Source: Opisthorchis felineus (Eukaryota; Platyhelminthes; Trematoda; Opisthorchiida; Opisthorchiidae). From it: a stretch of 64,000 nucleotides of DNA. Shown here piece by piece: positions 24,701-32,400 of the stretch (the stretch's first letter is position 1; every line of letters begins with the position of its first letter). Where the stretch lies: contig SJOL01005644.1 in NCBI GenBank assembly GCA_004794785.1, forward strand, positions 599,430-663,429, read 5' to 3'. The position numbers and the translations under genes were made by a program. The notes beneath the pieces were generated by a model. That model saw only the letters and a list, made by a program, of their open reading frames with translations, ran no database searches and was not told where the DNA came from.

Positions 24701-26464
24701 ACCCACCAAGCCAGACAAAGTAATTTCCCATGAACTTCCGGTAGGATACGATTGGTGAATTTTTCGTAAAGCGACCGATGGCATACTCGACCAAAATTAC
24801 AGGTATAGACCAAAAGAAGAGGAGTATTGCCCATGCGATGTAGAACGTAAGGGAACCTGGACGGAACGTGGACCATATGAGAACTATCCGGTGATAAATG
24901 ACTTAACAAGCGATGGCTCATTTATGTGTATATGTAGGAAGTCGGTAGAAAATATATTTATTCAAGTTTAAACATGTAGAACACATGAGCAAAAGGGTGC
25001 ATTTGAAAAAAATTACATTGAGAATTTACAGCCATGAGTATGGAGATTACGAAAGTTCGTACAGTGATTATTTTCGAGCCGTGGGATTCTAGGGGAGCTT
25101 TTGAAATTTTGTATACTACTCATCTCTAGTCAAATCATCCTCCGTAGAATTATCTTGTTCTCTTGAGTTCCCGTTTGGCTCAGATAATTTTGTTTTGTGG
25201 CGTTTGAGTTTAATCATCGAAGGACAAAATGATCGTCCAAATGACGTCATGAGCAACAAAACAAAAACTTTAGCGAATTCGCCTCCTTTCTAAATAGTGC
25301 GCACATTGTGCGATTCTCTGATAACCGCTGAGTTTAGTTTTTCAGGTGGTGTCCCACAATGGGACAGCACCAACGTAGGCTTCTGAAAATTCTGTGATTC
25401 GCAATCTGTTATTGTCGTCATGACACCCTTGTTATGTTCGCCACACGAAACATGTGGGTCAGTATCGGGTTCAGTGGGCTTACTGAGACAACAGGTGGAA
25501 CTCGTTATCACTTTGACCAATCCTACAGCGGAGCCTTCTGATTTCCTTAAACCACCTTCATTACACCTCTGGTATCTCTGCTTCTAACCGTGAAAAGATT
25601 TTCTAAAACGAAATGTTGCATGGCATTGCTTGTTAATTTCCTCCACGCTTTCCTAATCGTTAAATAACGTTCACTTTGCCCTCAACAGATCCAATTCCTT
25701 TCATTGCTTCCGCCCATCTTACAACAGATTTACCCAGCTTTGAAAGAGAAACCGACAAGATTTATCCAATTTATATACCTTGAGCTGAGAACTAATCACC
25801 AAGGTCGGCACCCAAATAAAATTAACCATCTGTCTTCCAAACGCGGTGCCCCATATTCTAATCAAATTCGACAATACGAGGAAATCTTACGGCCCACTAG
25901 CAAGTTTATTCTTTTGAGATGCAGTATGTAGGTCAAAGTTTCAAAGATTTTCAGATCCTTCAAGGCTTTATGTTTCTCCTATCGAATCTCTCGTAAACAT
26001 TATGGGATCAGGATGAAGAGATCCCTGTCCAAGACAGGAGGAAATTCGGAGTACTCAGTAGTCAAATATGCTATTCTGTTGCAAGAGGCAATAACTGTTT
26101 CTTGTGCTCATGCTTGTGCCCCGTCGGTTCGATTCTGTAGACATGCAAATGCTGAGAAAAAGTCTGCTTTGGCAGGAGCATGAAACTCGCATATTCTCAG
26201 TGTGCTGCTTTTGTACGTCGTGGAATACGATGGAGCAATGCAAATACTAATCAGATGTCTACATGGGATGACGAAAGACGTACCTCTGTAGTAACTTTGT
26301 GTAGCCAGGATCCGAGGGAATCGCCATATATTTCCTGTTCCTACCGCGCTGCCAAGACAAGAGATGACCGTGCCGATTGCCGACTGAAACATTGTTCTTT
26401 CGTCCCCCATTACCCGAAGTTGAATGTCATCAACCGTCGATTCGGACTCCTTGTCTGTGGCAAC
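661..26464 (-). CDS. SLC6/NSS-family sodium-coupled transporter, 11 exons (whole gene, spliced)
   Basis: A membrane symporter of the neurotransmitter:sodium symporter family, expected to move an amino-acid-like solute with Na+ across the plasma membrane; the substrate cannot be read from sequence. Exons on the minus strand: 26464-26284, 24856-24673, 22011-21894, 17332-17131, 14758-14596, 10328-10194, 9189-9050, 6068-5977, 5321-5170, 2405-2288, 798-661. Every junction is GT..AG and all ten phases match. Family hallmarks in order are [11 protein letters not shown] (TM1), [13 protein letters not shown] (TM2), AYYSVIIGW (TM3), KFLFTPTW (EL3), [11 protein letters not shown] (TM6), FAGISSLLA (TM8) and LEILENQ (before TM10). 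Eleven helices are predicted, without TM12, as in several bacterial members. Length is 522 residues from the ATG at 26410. The first exon is open upstream to an acceptor, so a further 5' exon is likely but was not found. The sequence looks closer to the bacterial-type branch than to GABA, monoamine or glycine carriers; that is judged by eye. Confidence 0.93.
799..2287 (-). other. Transporter intron 10
   Basis: 1489 bases with GT..AG ends. No repeat or coding feature recognised. Confidence 0.6.
2288..2405 (-). CDS. SLC6-like transporter exon 10: TM11 and cytoplasmic helix
   Basis: 118 bases, phase 2 in and phase 0 out. The acceptor is a strong gtctcttttatttcag and the donor GTGAGC. It encodes [20 protein letters not shown], then [19 protein letters not shown]. 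This completes TM11. The remaining part is polar and aromatic rather than a twelfth membrane helix. Confidence 0.92.
2406..5169 (-). other. Transporter intron 9
   Basis: 2764 bases. It holds an opposite-strand retrotransposon fragment at 3766-4562; the rest is unremarkable. Confidence 0.85.
3766..4562 (+). mobile_element. RTE/CR1-like non-LTR retrotransposon remnant (RT and 3' end)
   Basis: Decayed reverse transcriptase read in more than one frame. [17 protein letters not shown] (from 3766) corresponds to the DLEYADDI..L catalytic motif with the Tyr and one Asp lost. A second frame from 3833 reads [10 protein letters not shown], then [19 protein letters not shown], the F-x-YLG thumb motif. 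From 4401, [20 protein letters not shown] followed, after a stop, by [20 protein letters not shown] matches the element's 3' coding end seen at 52.86 kb. Frameshifts and stops make it inactive. It sits antisense in intron 9 of the transporter. Confidence 0.85.
5170..5321 (-). CDS. SLC6-like transporter exon 9: EL5, TM10 and start of TM11
   Basis: 152 bases, phase 0 in and phase 2 out. The acceptor is ctgcggaaaacag and the donor GTAAGTCATT. It encodes [20 protein letters not shown] (TM10), [20 protein letters not shown] and [10 protein letters not shown]. The Asp before the W-G pair corresponds to the conserved acidic residue at the outer end of TM10 (LeuT Asp404). Confidence 0.93.
5322..5976 (-). 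other. Transporter intron 8
   Basis: 655 bases with GTAGGC..CAG ends. No internal feature recognised. Confidence 0.7.
5977..6068 (-). CDS. SLC6-like transporter exon 8: TM9
   Basis: 92 bases, phase 1 in and phase 0 out. The acceptor is gtatttcag and the donor GTAGGC. It encodes [20 protein letters not shown], then [10 protein letters not shown]. The R-x-x-x-x-x-G-S helix start and the L-P-S-A loop match TM9 of bacterial NSS carriers. Confidence 0.93.
6069..9049 (-). other. Transporter intron 7
   Basis: 2981 bases. It contains hammerhead repeat locus B at 7800-8075; nothing else was recognised. The short C-run at about 6434 is a simple homopolymer. Confidence 0.8.
7800..8075. repeat. Hammerhead-bearing repeat locus B
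   Basis: A reversed 3' end (tgcataccagattggtttt) is followed by a forward 3' end (near ggtgagcctcccatgaaaac) and then by the forward start with ttgacggaaactc. The ribozyme core at 7956-8040 has CTGATGA at 7983-7989 but GAGA instead of GAAA. Stem I GCCGAC (7977-7982) with GTGGGC (8016-8021) still pairs at five of six positions. It sits in intron 7, on the strand opposite the transporter. Confidence 0.8.
9050..9189 (-). CDS. SLC6-like transporter exon 7: EL4b and TM8
   Basis: 140 bases, phase 2 in (completing Trp) and phase 1 out. The acceptor is gcatttctctag and the donor GTAAGTAAC. It encodes [20 protein letters not shown], then [20 protein letters not shown] and TAKEIG. A-G-I-S-S aligns with LeuT A351-G-L-T354-S355, so all side chains of the Na2 site are present or conservatively replaced. 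Confidence 0.95.
9190..10193 (-). other. Transporter intron 6
   Basis: 1004 bases. No internal feature recognised. Confidence 0.7.
10194..10328 (-). CDS. SLC6-like transporter exon 6: TM7 and EL4a
   Basis: 135 bases, phase 2 in and phase 2 out. The acceptor is gttacttcgcag and the donor GTAAGA. It encodes [20 protein letters not shown], then [20 protein letters not shown] and GLTFT. The first Ser, split across the junction as AG|C, falls where SERT has the chloride ligand Ser372 (Glu290 in LeuT). GSTGLTF matches the conserved extracellular loop 4 helix boundary. Confidence 0.94.
11826..11910 (-). ncRNA. Degenerate hammerhead core, sense to the transporter pre-mRNA
   Basis: Read on the minus strand, it has CTGATGA (11882-11876) and GAAA (11858-11855). 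The outer stem GAAACTC/GAGTTTC is perfect. Stem I GCCTAA with GTGGGC pairs at 5 of 6. The stem II arms no longer pair well, and the stem III palindrome has become AACTTT. Probably inactive. It lies in intron 5 in the transcribed orientation. Confidence 0.7.
12181..12266 (+). ncRNA. Degenerate hammerhead core
   Basis: CTGATGA is at 12209-12215 and stem I GCCTAC/GTGGGC is fully paired. GAAA has become GAAT, and the palindrome is CCGTTC instead of CCGGTC. The stem II segment is 17 bases, two longer than in locus A, a length shared with the cores at 7983 and 11876. Predicted inactive. Confidence 0.7.
14596..14758 (-). CDS. SLC6-like transporter exon 5: TM6 substrate/ion core
   Basis: 163 bases, phase 1 in and phase 2 out. 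The acceptor is cacttatatattacag. The donor GTAGTT is weak, but it is the one that keeps frame with exon 6. It encodes [40 protein letters not shown] and [13 protein letters not shown]. The Q-N-A-F-D-T-G-A-G stretch is the unwound part of TM6. Gln (LeuT 250) and Phe (LeuT 253 gate) are kept. LeuT Thr254 (SERT Ser336) is Asp, encoded at 14703-14705. The Asn of MMNN aligns with LeuT Asn286. Confidence 0.95.
14759..17130 (-). other. Transporter intron 4
   Basis: 2372 bases. No recognisable repeat or coding feature; short open frames here lack domains. Confidence 0.7.
17131..17332 (-). CDS. SLC6-like transporter exon 4: TM4, TM5 and EL3
   Basis: 202 bases, phase 0 in and phase 1 out. The acceptor is cttctccttacttacag and the donor GTGAGT. 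It encodes [20 protein letters not shown] (TM4), [28 protein letters not shown] (TM5), then [19 protein letters not shown]. The G-I-x-x-I-E-K-x-x cytoplasmic turn and the [10 protein letters not shown] loop are typical of bacterial NSS proteins. Confidence 0.95.
17770..18060 (-). repeat. Hammerhead-bearing repeat locus D (decayed)
   Basis: Minus-oriented pieces of the family. A start (gagtttccgtcaaccctgtg) is followed by the next unit's 3' end and body (tgtttcagttagaacgatat) and a remnant of the ribozyme flank (cgaaaactcttaggcagccc). The CTGATGA and GAAA boxes have been lost. The order shows a head-to-tail junction. Confidence 0.7.
20200..20490 (-). repeat. Hammerhead-bearing repeat locus E
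   Basis: A minus-oriented unit with the ribozyme region at 20238-20325. CTGATGA is at 20297-20291, but GAAA has become GAAG and the stem III segment is altered. The family start (gaggttccgtcaacctta) follows, then the next unit's 3' end (aaattggcatgca and neighbours near 20470). It lies in intron 3, in the transcribed orientation of the gene. Confidence 0.75.
21894..22011 (-). CDS. SLC6-like transporter exon 3: TM3 and EL2
   Basis: 118 bases, phase 2 in and phase 0 out. The acceptor is ttttaacctttacag and the donor GTAAGTAAAA. It encodes [20 protein letters not shown], then [19 protein letters not shown]. The Tyr-Tyr pair seven residues before Trp matches LeuT Tyr107/Tyr108, the second of which contacts substrate. 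Extracellular loop 2 is very short, as in bacterial members. It lacks the large loop with the cysteine pair and glycosylation sites of animal neurotransmitter transporters. Confidence 0.93.
22012..24672 (-). other. Transporter intron 2
   Basis: 2661 bases. No feature recognised on either strand. Confidence 0.7.
24673..24856 (-). CDS. SLC6-like transporter exon 2: TM2 and start of TM3
   Basis: 184 bases, phase 1 in and phase 2 out. The acceptor is gttccgtccag and the donor GTAAGC. It encodes [19 protein letters not shown], then [20 protein letters not shown] and [21 protein letters not shown]. The E-Y-A-I-G-R motif at the end of TM2 is diagnostic for the family. The usual glycine-rich NGGG linker after TM1 is replaced by SYYRGSLTF, and a tryptophan lies where LeuT has Tyr47, by spacing to the I-P pair. 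Confidence 0.92.
24857..26283 (-). other. Transporter intron 1
   Basis: 1427 bases. No feature recognised. Confidence 0.7.
26284..26464 (-). CDS. SLC6-like transporter exon 1 (of those found): N-terminus and TM1
   Basis: 181 bases, ending in phase 1 before a GTACGT donor. It encodes an acidic lead ([18 protein letters not shown]), then MGDERTMFQ and TM1 with [13 protein letters not shown], the most conserved NSS signature. By alignment to LeuT it keeps Gly20, Ala22, Val23 and Asn27 of the sodium sites and the Arg30 gate. The open frame runs upstream of the ATG at 26410 as far as an acceptor (tattag) at 26465-26466 and meets a stop just beyond it. Either translation starts at 26410, or the acidic lead is coding and an upstream exon carries the start. 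Confidence 0.9.
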
Positions 26465-29400
26465 CTAATAAGTGCAAATATAAATGACGAGAAGAGGTCA
26501 AGTTTTAGTAATCATCTACGAAGAGTCCCAAGCATTGATAAGCCATAAAGCTGAGCCCACCAGCTGTCATAAGGGAATGACTCCCTATTGAAAATTATCG
26601 TTCCATCCCAAATGAACCATGAGATCGTCTGTGGTGATGATATATTCTGGGAGAGACCCTACTATGGAAATGAATTCAAGGAAGGAACTCAAAAGGGATT
26701 TCAGCTGGATTATGACAAAATAACACAACACTAATATTCCGAGGTTGGTTGCTTGAGGTTTCGACCAGCGTGGGTGACTTTCAAAAGGGGAATGATCGGA
26801 ATCAGAAAAAGACAAGAAAAAAGGGGCCAGGCCAACAATTAACGTTAACAGGGCGTCATCTGATTGGTTAAGGGGGTATGCCGTCACTCACAGTTTGTGG
26901 CTTTCTCCAAGAGTGAACCTTTTTGGTGTTACCATTCCAGAAATGACAACTACATTGTTAGGCGTGGAAACCATACCAGCTCAAGCAACTGCAAGAACCA
27001 TATTTTGAGGCCCAAGTACTTCAGTCAAGCCACCGGGTCTCAGGTTGTCGTCCGGTCAGACATGTACGAAATCTTTCATTGGCCTGTACTTATGACCCAA
27101 GAGAGATATATAGCTATGTTTAAAGGCTGGGTAGAGTCGGACACAGCAGCAGAACTGGGAAGAACTGTTGAGTTCATACAGCTGAGAAAAAGATCACTTA
27201 CTATGGTTTCCGTGCTCGACAGTATGAAGCATCGACTAAACATCTCAGTTTATCGATAAGATAAGAAGGCATACAGGATGCCGGTTTGCGGCTAAACGCA
27301 CAAAATCTTTAGGCAGTAATTTAGCACTAGAACCCAGAGAGGGATTTTCTAACCGGCCGGTTTAACTAGATTTAGTAGATGCTGAAATTCATAAGATAAC
27401 CGACTGTAAGCGTACTTAGGTAAGCCAGACAGAGTATGTGTGCCGTACACTTTCATATTTATCCATATAGCTATGTAGTGGGGCCTCAGTCTTTTAGACA
27501 AATAAGGTATAACAGTCACAGCAGTTGTGTCATTCTGTCCTCTGTCCGGGTAGAGATGAGTTTCCATACGAATTTTCACAGAACTTGGACTCAACAGCTC
27601 AATAGCCAGGAATCCCAAACGAAAATAATCAGGGTCAAACAATCACCGTCAAAGATTCCAGGTTATTTAGGAAAACATCCTCAGTTTGAAACATTCTGTG
27701 AACACCAGCATGCCCACGGGCTGCATTCACCGAAATGATTCCGTGCTGGCAGTTGCCCTCTCCGTAATTATTTTGACTGTGTACAACCTCGATACAGAGT
27801 ACTCGTGGCACCGGTCTGTCGTGATCGCTTATCAACCTGATAATGTTTTCCCTGAACTGTTAAGCCTGCATCGTTCAGCCAGATCACTCAGCATATTCCA
27901 ATAGTGATCATCGTTTTATTTTCCATTATCGAACGGTCTAGCATTCTCCGCCTCTTCATATATGGTTTATGGACATGCACGTTAGACGAACCAACTTCTC
28001 CTTGACACTTTTGTATGATATGAACTTTGTTCGTTCACTCCATAAACCTGTTTGTCACATTTATGGTATACACTAAATGTCAGCATACTTGTCAATCGTG
28101 TTCTGGTACAGACAGAGCTACAATCCCCCTAAAAGCGCTTCTCAAACCAGGGGGAGCATCTTTCAGGACGAACACCTGCATAAATCCTGTGCATATATAT
28201 ATATATATATATATACATATATATGACTTGTGTTTTATGCTCTAACCGTCGAACAAATTGGAGTAGGGTGTTAGACGATTTAGGGTTCACGAACCACAAG
28301 TTGAGGAAAAGCTTAGTGGCTCAAACTTAATTTTTTGAACCGTTACCGATTTTTTACTGGATACTTAGACACAGCAAAACATCACATGTGGGTTGCACCT
28401 CAGTTACCACTCGGAAAGGCGTTCACAGGTCTGAACACAGAACACTTTGGAGCTGTAGCTCTGTAGCTGTCGTGGTCAGTAGACATGCATTATCATTTGG
28501 AGCTTTGTAAAAAGCTATTTTAGAAGGACCCATGTGTAAACAAATAAACTGTTTTTGCTTGGTCTACATTTATGACCGAACCTGTGGGAAATGATGTGAA
28601 ACCCGTTAGAAGGAAATCTTTAATTGCGAGGAAGATCTCTTCCGTCGCATCATAATAGCCAGAAGATATAAGTTGTATTGTTTTAACATTTTCACTTAGT
28701 TTCATCAGTCGCAGGCATATAACATTAGATATTATTAGGTAACCGACGCGGGAACCAGCAGCAGAATACATCAAAAGAGAGTAATCTGAGGAAGAGGGCG
28801 ATTTGAGTCCGGTTCTAAGGTGGTCCATTAGCTTGAATCAGTAGTTTTTTTAATACAGTTTGGGCTACTGAGCTCTTGCCATCATCTTTTCAAAAAAGTT
28901 CAGCACTTCCAGTTTTCCGCTGGGTGACTGGTGGGAGCCTGAGCAGGGTTGTGAACGTTCATAAACTCACCACGAACTCGCTGAGTGGAGGTAAATATTC
29001 TGGTCCCGATCAGGAGACTTTTAGCTCCACATTACTTGAATGATAACTTCTACTATAACACTATAACTAATATTCCCCTGCGTATTCCTACTGCGCCGCT
29101 TAAGAAAATTATTTTGCTGGGTATATAAAACATTAGTTTTGAAGTTGAAGAAGGTGCTTATAGGCAAGTGGACGGCGTTGGTGGGATCCATTCATACACT
29201 TTTGATTTTTATTTGTGATCATCCTGATCAGTCTTTATACGGGGAGAGTGAGTCAAACAATGAGTCAAATCCAACGTCCTTATTTTCACTGGTATTCCTC
29301 CATAAGGCATACAACCGAGGGTGAGTCAAATCACTGTTTCACAGAGTTATACTAACCTGCACAACCAACGTGCCCACTGAATGGAGGTATGTTAGAAAGG

Positions 29401-32400
29401 ATCACCTAATTGACAAGCTATTCGAAAAAGTTCAATACCTTGCATGTAAAACCAAACCTTTCAACCAATCCAACCACTATGGCTTTGGGGAAAGGGATTG
29501 TGATATGTCTACAAAGTAAGACCGTTCATATCTCACACAATTTCAAGCATAAACTTAAGATTACTGTGCGGCTGACTTACAAAGCCGCAAAATTGAGGGA
29601 TGATTATGCTTCAAAATGGGTGGGTGGTCATAGCATAAATTTACTTACAGCTGCGATGATACCTGTATTGGTTGAACTGGTCGGCGTGTCTGAACAGATC
29701 TCGCTAGGTATTATATATCAGTTGATACAGTGCTTGCAGTACAAGTGGCCACAAGTTTCACAAGTGGCCAGATTGAACTAGAGGTCATCGATTGCAAAAC
29801 ACATCTCTGAGATAGACCACGTGGCTGACCCTATTCTCGCTTTCACCACTATGTCACGCAATCGAAAACCGGAACTGTCAGCTTTATCTGAAGCGACATT
29901 GATAAGAACACGTTGTGTGCACAAAAACTATTGGTTCAAGCTGTTGGACTACCTTGGATTTGAACCCGAACAACTCCCTACCTCAGAGTAGGGCATCTTT
30001 TGATGGTTTCAACTCGTTGTTACTAGGTCTACTACATGGAAATGTCTGAGACTGAAAAAGCAATCGAAGTGTTAACATCTCTCACCTCTTGATTCTGGCC
30101 TTTCTGATCAGATAGAGCAAGGAGAACTGGTGTTCCAGTCCCAATTTTCTATCACCAACTCCCTCTTAGAAATAGCATGCCGCGCAAGATGACGCTCAGG
30201 CAAAAGTCAGCTAGTCAGATGTAGTGCCTCTGGTGTTCCTTCGTAGCATACCTGAAAATCACTAATGTACCCATAATAGCCTCAAGGGATTCTCTAGGGA
30301 GACAGAATTTAGAAAAGGGCTGGTCAACTTAAGATAAACTCGCTAGCTTAGTAGACAGATGACTATTGTGAGCCCAAGGAAATCGGGAGGAAAGTAACAC
30401 CTTACGTGAACGTTAGTGATAACGAAATGTATGTTTTCAAGTTAATGCTTTTAATTCCTATCTGTTTTGCTGAATTTGAAGTGAACTATTTGTTGCTATT
30501 TGAAGAATTCTCCTAACTTTTAGTTTCGCGCCCATCAAAACATGACCATTTTTGTAAGATCAGATAGTAAGCGCCTTCGAATGAACTATAAAAATTTGTG
30601 CGGTATTCAGAGCACCATAACCACAGGATGAATGTTATTGATACGGGACATCGTGAGGAAGTGAGACAGTTTTGTGTTAATAACCACGTTTTGCTGCCCA
30701 ATCCACTCATTCCCTCCAGAGCCCCACACTGAGAAGTTCTAAGTACATCGTCACTTGGAAGTACAACAGAATATCACGTGCACGTTGCTCACCCGATTCC
30801 GACTGTGGTCCTATAGAATAATCAGTGTAGGCAATAATTACGAAAATGCACCAAAAGCGTTATTTTCTGTCAATATTCTGTTTCCCTCCGAAAGCACTCT
30901 TACATACCGAAATGACCAAGCCTCTTGATAAATCAGTTGCCTAGTTTGTTCCATAGTGATTAGCCTCTATCCATTCACTAGAAAATGAACTACGTCCAAT
31001 GCGACAGGTTTTGAGCAATTCCTTGGTGAAACGTGAACACCAGTTCCCTCAAGATGCTGCAGTGGCGCTATAAGAAGTTAGAGCACGTGTGATACCGTCT
31101 ACTCATCAAAAGTTCGACAATCGCAAATGCAAAACATACGGCCCAGATCATTGGATGTAGGCAGCGGCAAACAGCGAGGGTGTTTCACAAAATCTGAACG
31201 CTAAAACGCATTGATTTTGGTGCTTTTTTCCAAATGCCTAACTCACTTAGTTTGCTTTCGTAACGAACGTAAGCTTACGGTCTAGATGAATGCGCTAGGA
31301 AGCGTAGACTGGTGAGTCCAGTTTCTTGTCTAAAAACGCCATTAGGTGGACATAGCAGGGAGTAAGTGCCCCTGATAGGGAATCAATTAAGCTTTTTGTC
31401 AACCGACGTAATTATCAGCGATCATCTGTTTTGCGGACAGGTCTAGTAAATAGCACAGTAGAGGGATATGAAAATGTGGCTTCCTCAGCTGCAGCACAAG
31501 TAACAAGTCCAAATGTGGAATTGAATAGACGGGGTGGCGTGTATAATACCAAAAGTTTCGTTGTTGACACCGAATGGCGCATGTCCCCTTGCCTTCTTGT
31601 TCCCGTGTCCCGCTTGTGGTAAGTGTTGCCTGAGGTGATCGAAATGCCGAGCAATAAAACGCCGCCCTAAAGTGTGTCCTTTCCCGCATGCTAAACCAGT
31701 CAATGTGAATCACGTAACCCTCAAAAGATTCAACTACTTACTGCTGAATTCCGTAGAGTACTTAAAGGTAACTGGTTTTATTATCTTAACGACATAACGG
31801 TGGTTCCAAAAAGTTAAGAAAAAGTTAAAAATAAACAATCGACCACAATCATAAACTGTGCAAAACTGAATAAGTGGATAAAGAATACTAATTTTGAGCT
31901 TGTTGTCTTGCATCTTTGAGAACAACATTTCGGATGTCGTTTTACCGATCATAAAGTTGTACGTTCTTGACACGCTATTATACTGTACTAAAAGCTGAAG
32001 CCAAGTGGTTTAGTGTCTCTGTTATTTGCAGATACTTGGATACATCACAAAACGACTCACTGGTTAGCAGACTCAAACCATGCAGCATGTGTCATCCATC
32101 CAAAAAACACTGACAACGAACTTGACGAAGTTAACTACACAGAAATTTGGAAGTGCAACAGCCGATACTGCCCTCTTGTGGAAGCCCTACTATGGAAAAC
32201 TCACCTCTCCATCGCTGAATTTCTCAAAGTCATGGACATGGGGTAGCCCATCTGATATTGGCTCAGAGTTTTTCAACACCGTTTTCCACATTACGCCACG
32301 ACATCAAGCTGCCTGTACCTTCAGAATATAAAGATTCAAACAGTCCAATCTTATCCAACCAAATGTCTTACATCCCGTTGCTGTCTTCGCAACTAGTGAC

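Noticed and set aside
29955..30050. Reversed gggttcaaatcc, a perfect RNA polymerase III B box, suggesting a tRNA gene or SINE
   Set aside because: No cloverleaf, A box or acceptor stem at the right distance could be paired; left as a chance match or a very old SINE.
31399..31713. Overlapping open frames on both strands (104, 79, 72 and 63 codons)
   Set aside because: Locally higher GC content opens several frames at once. None shows a domain; possibly an unrecognised repeat.
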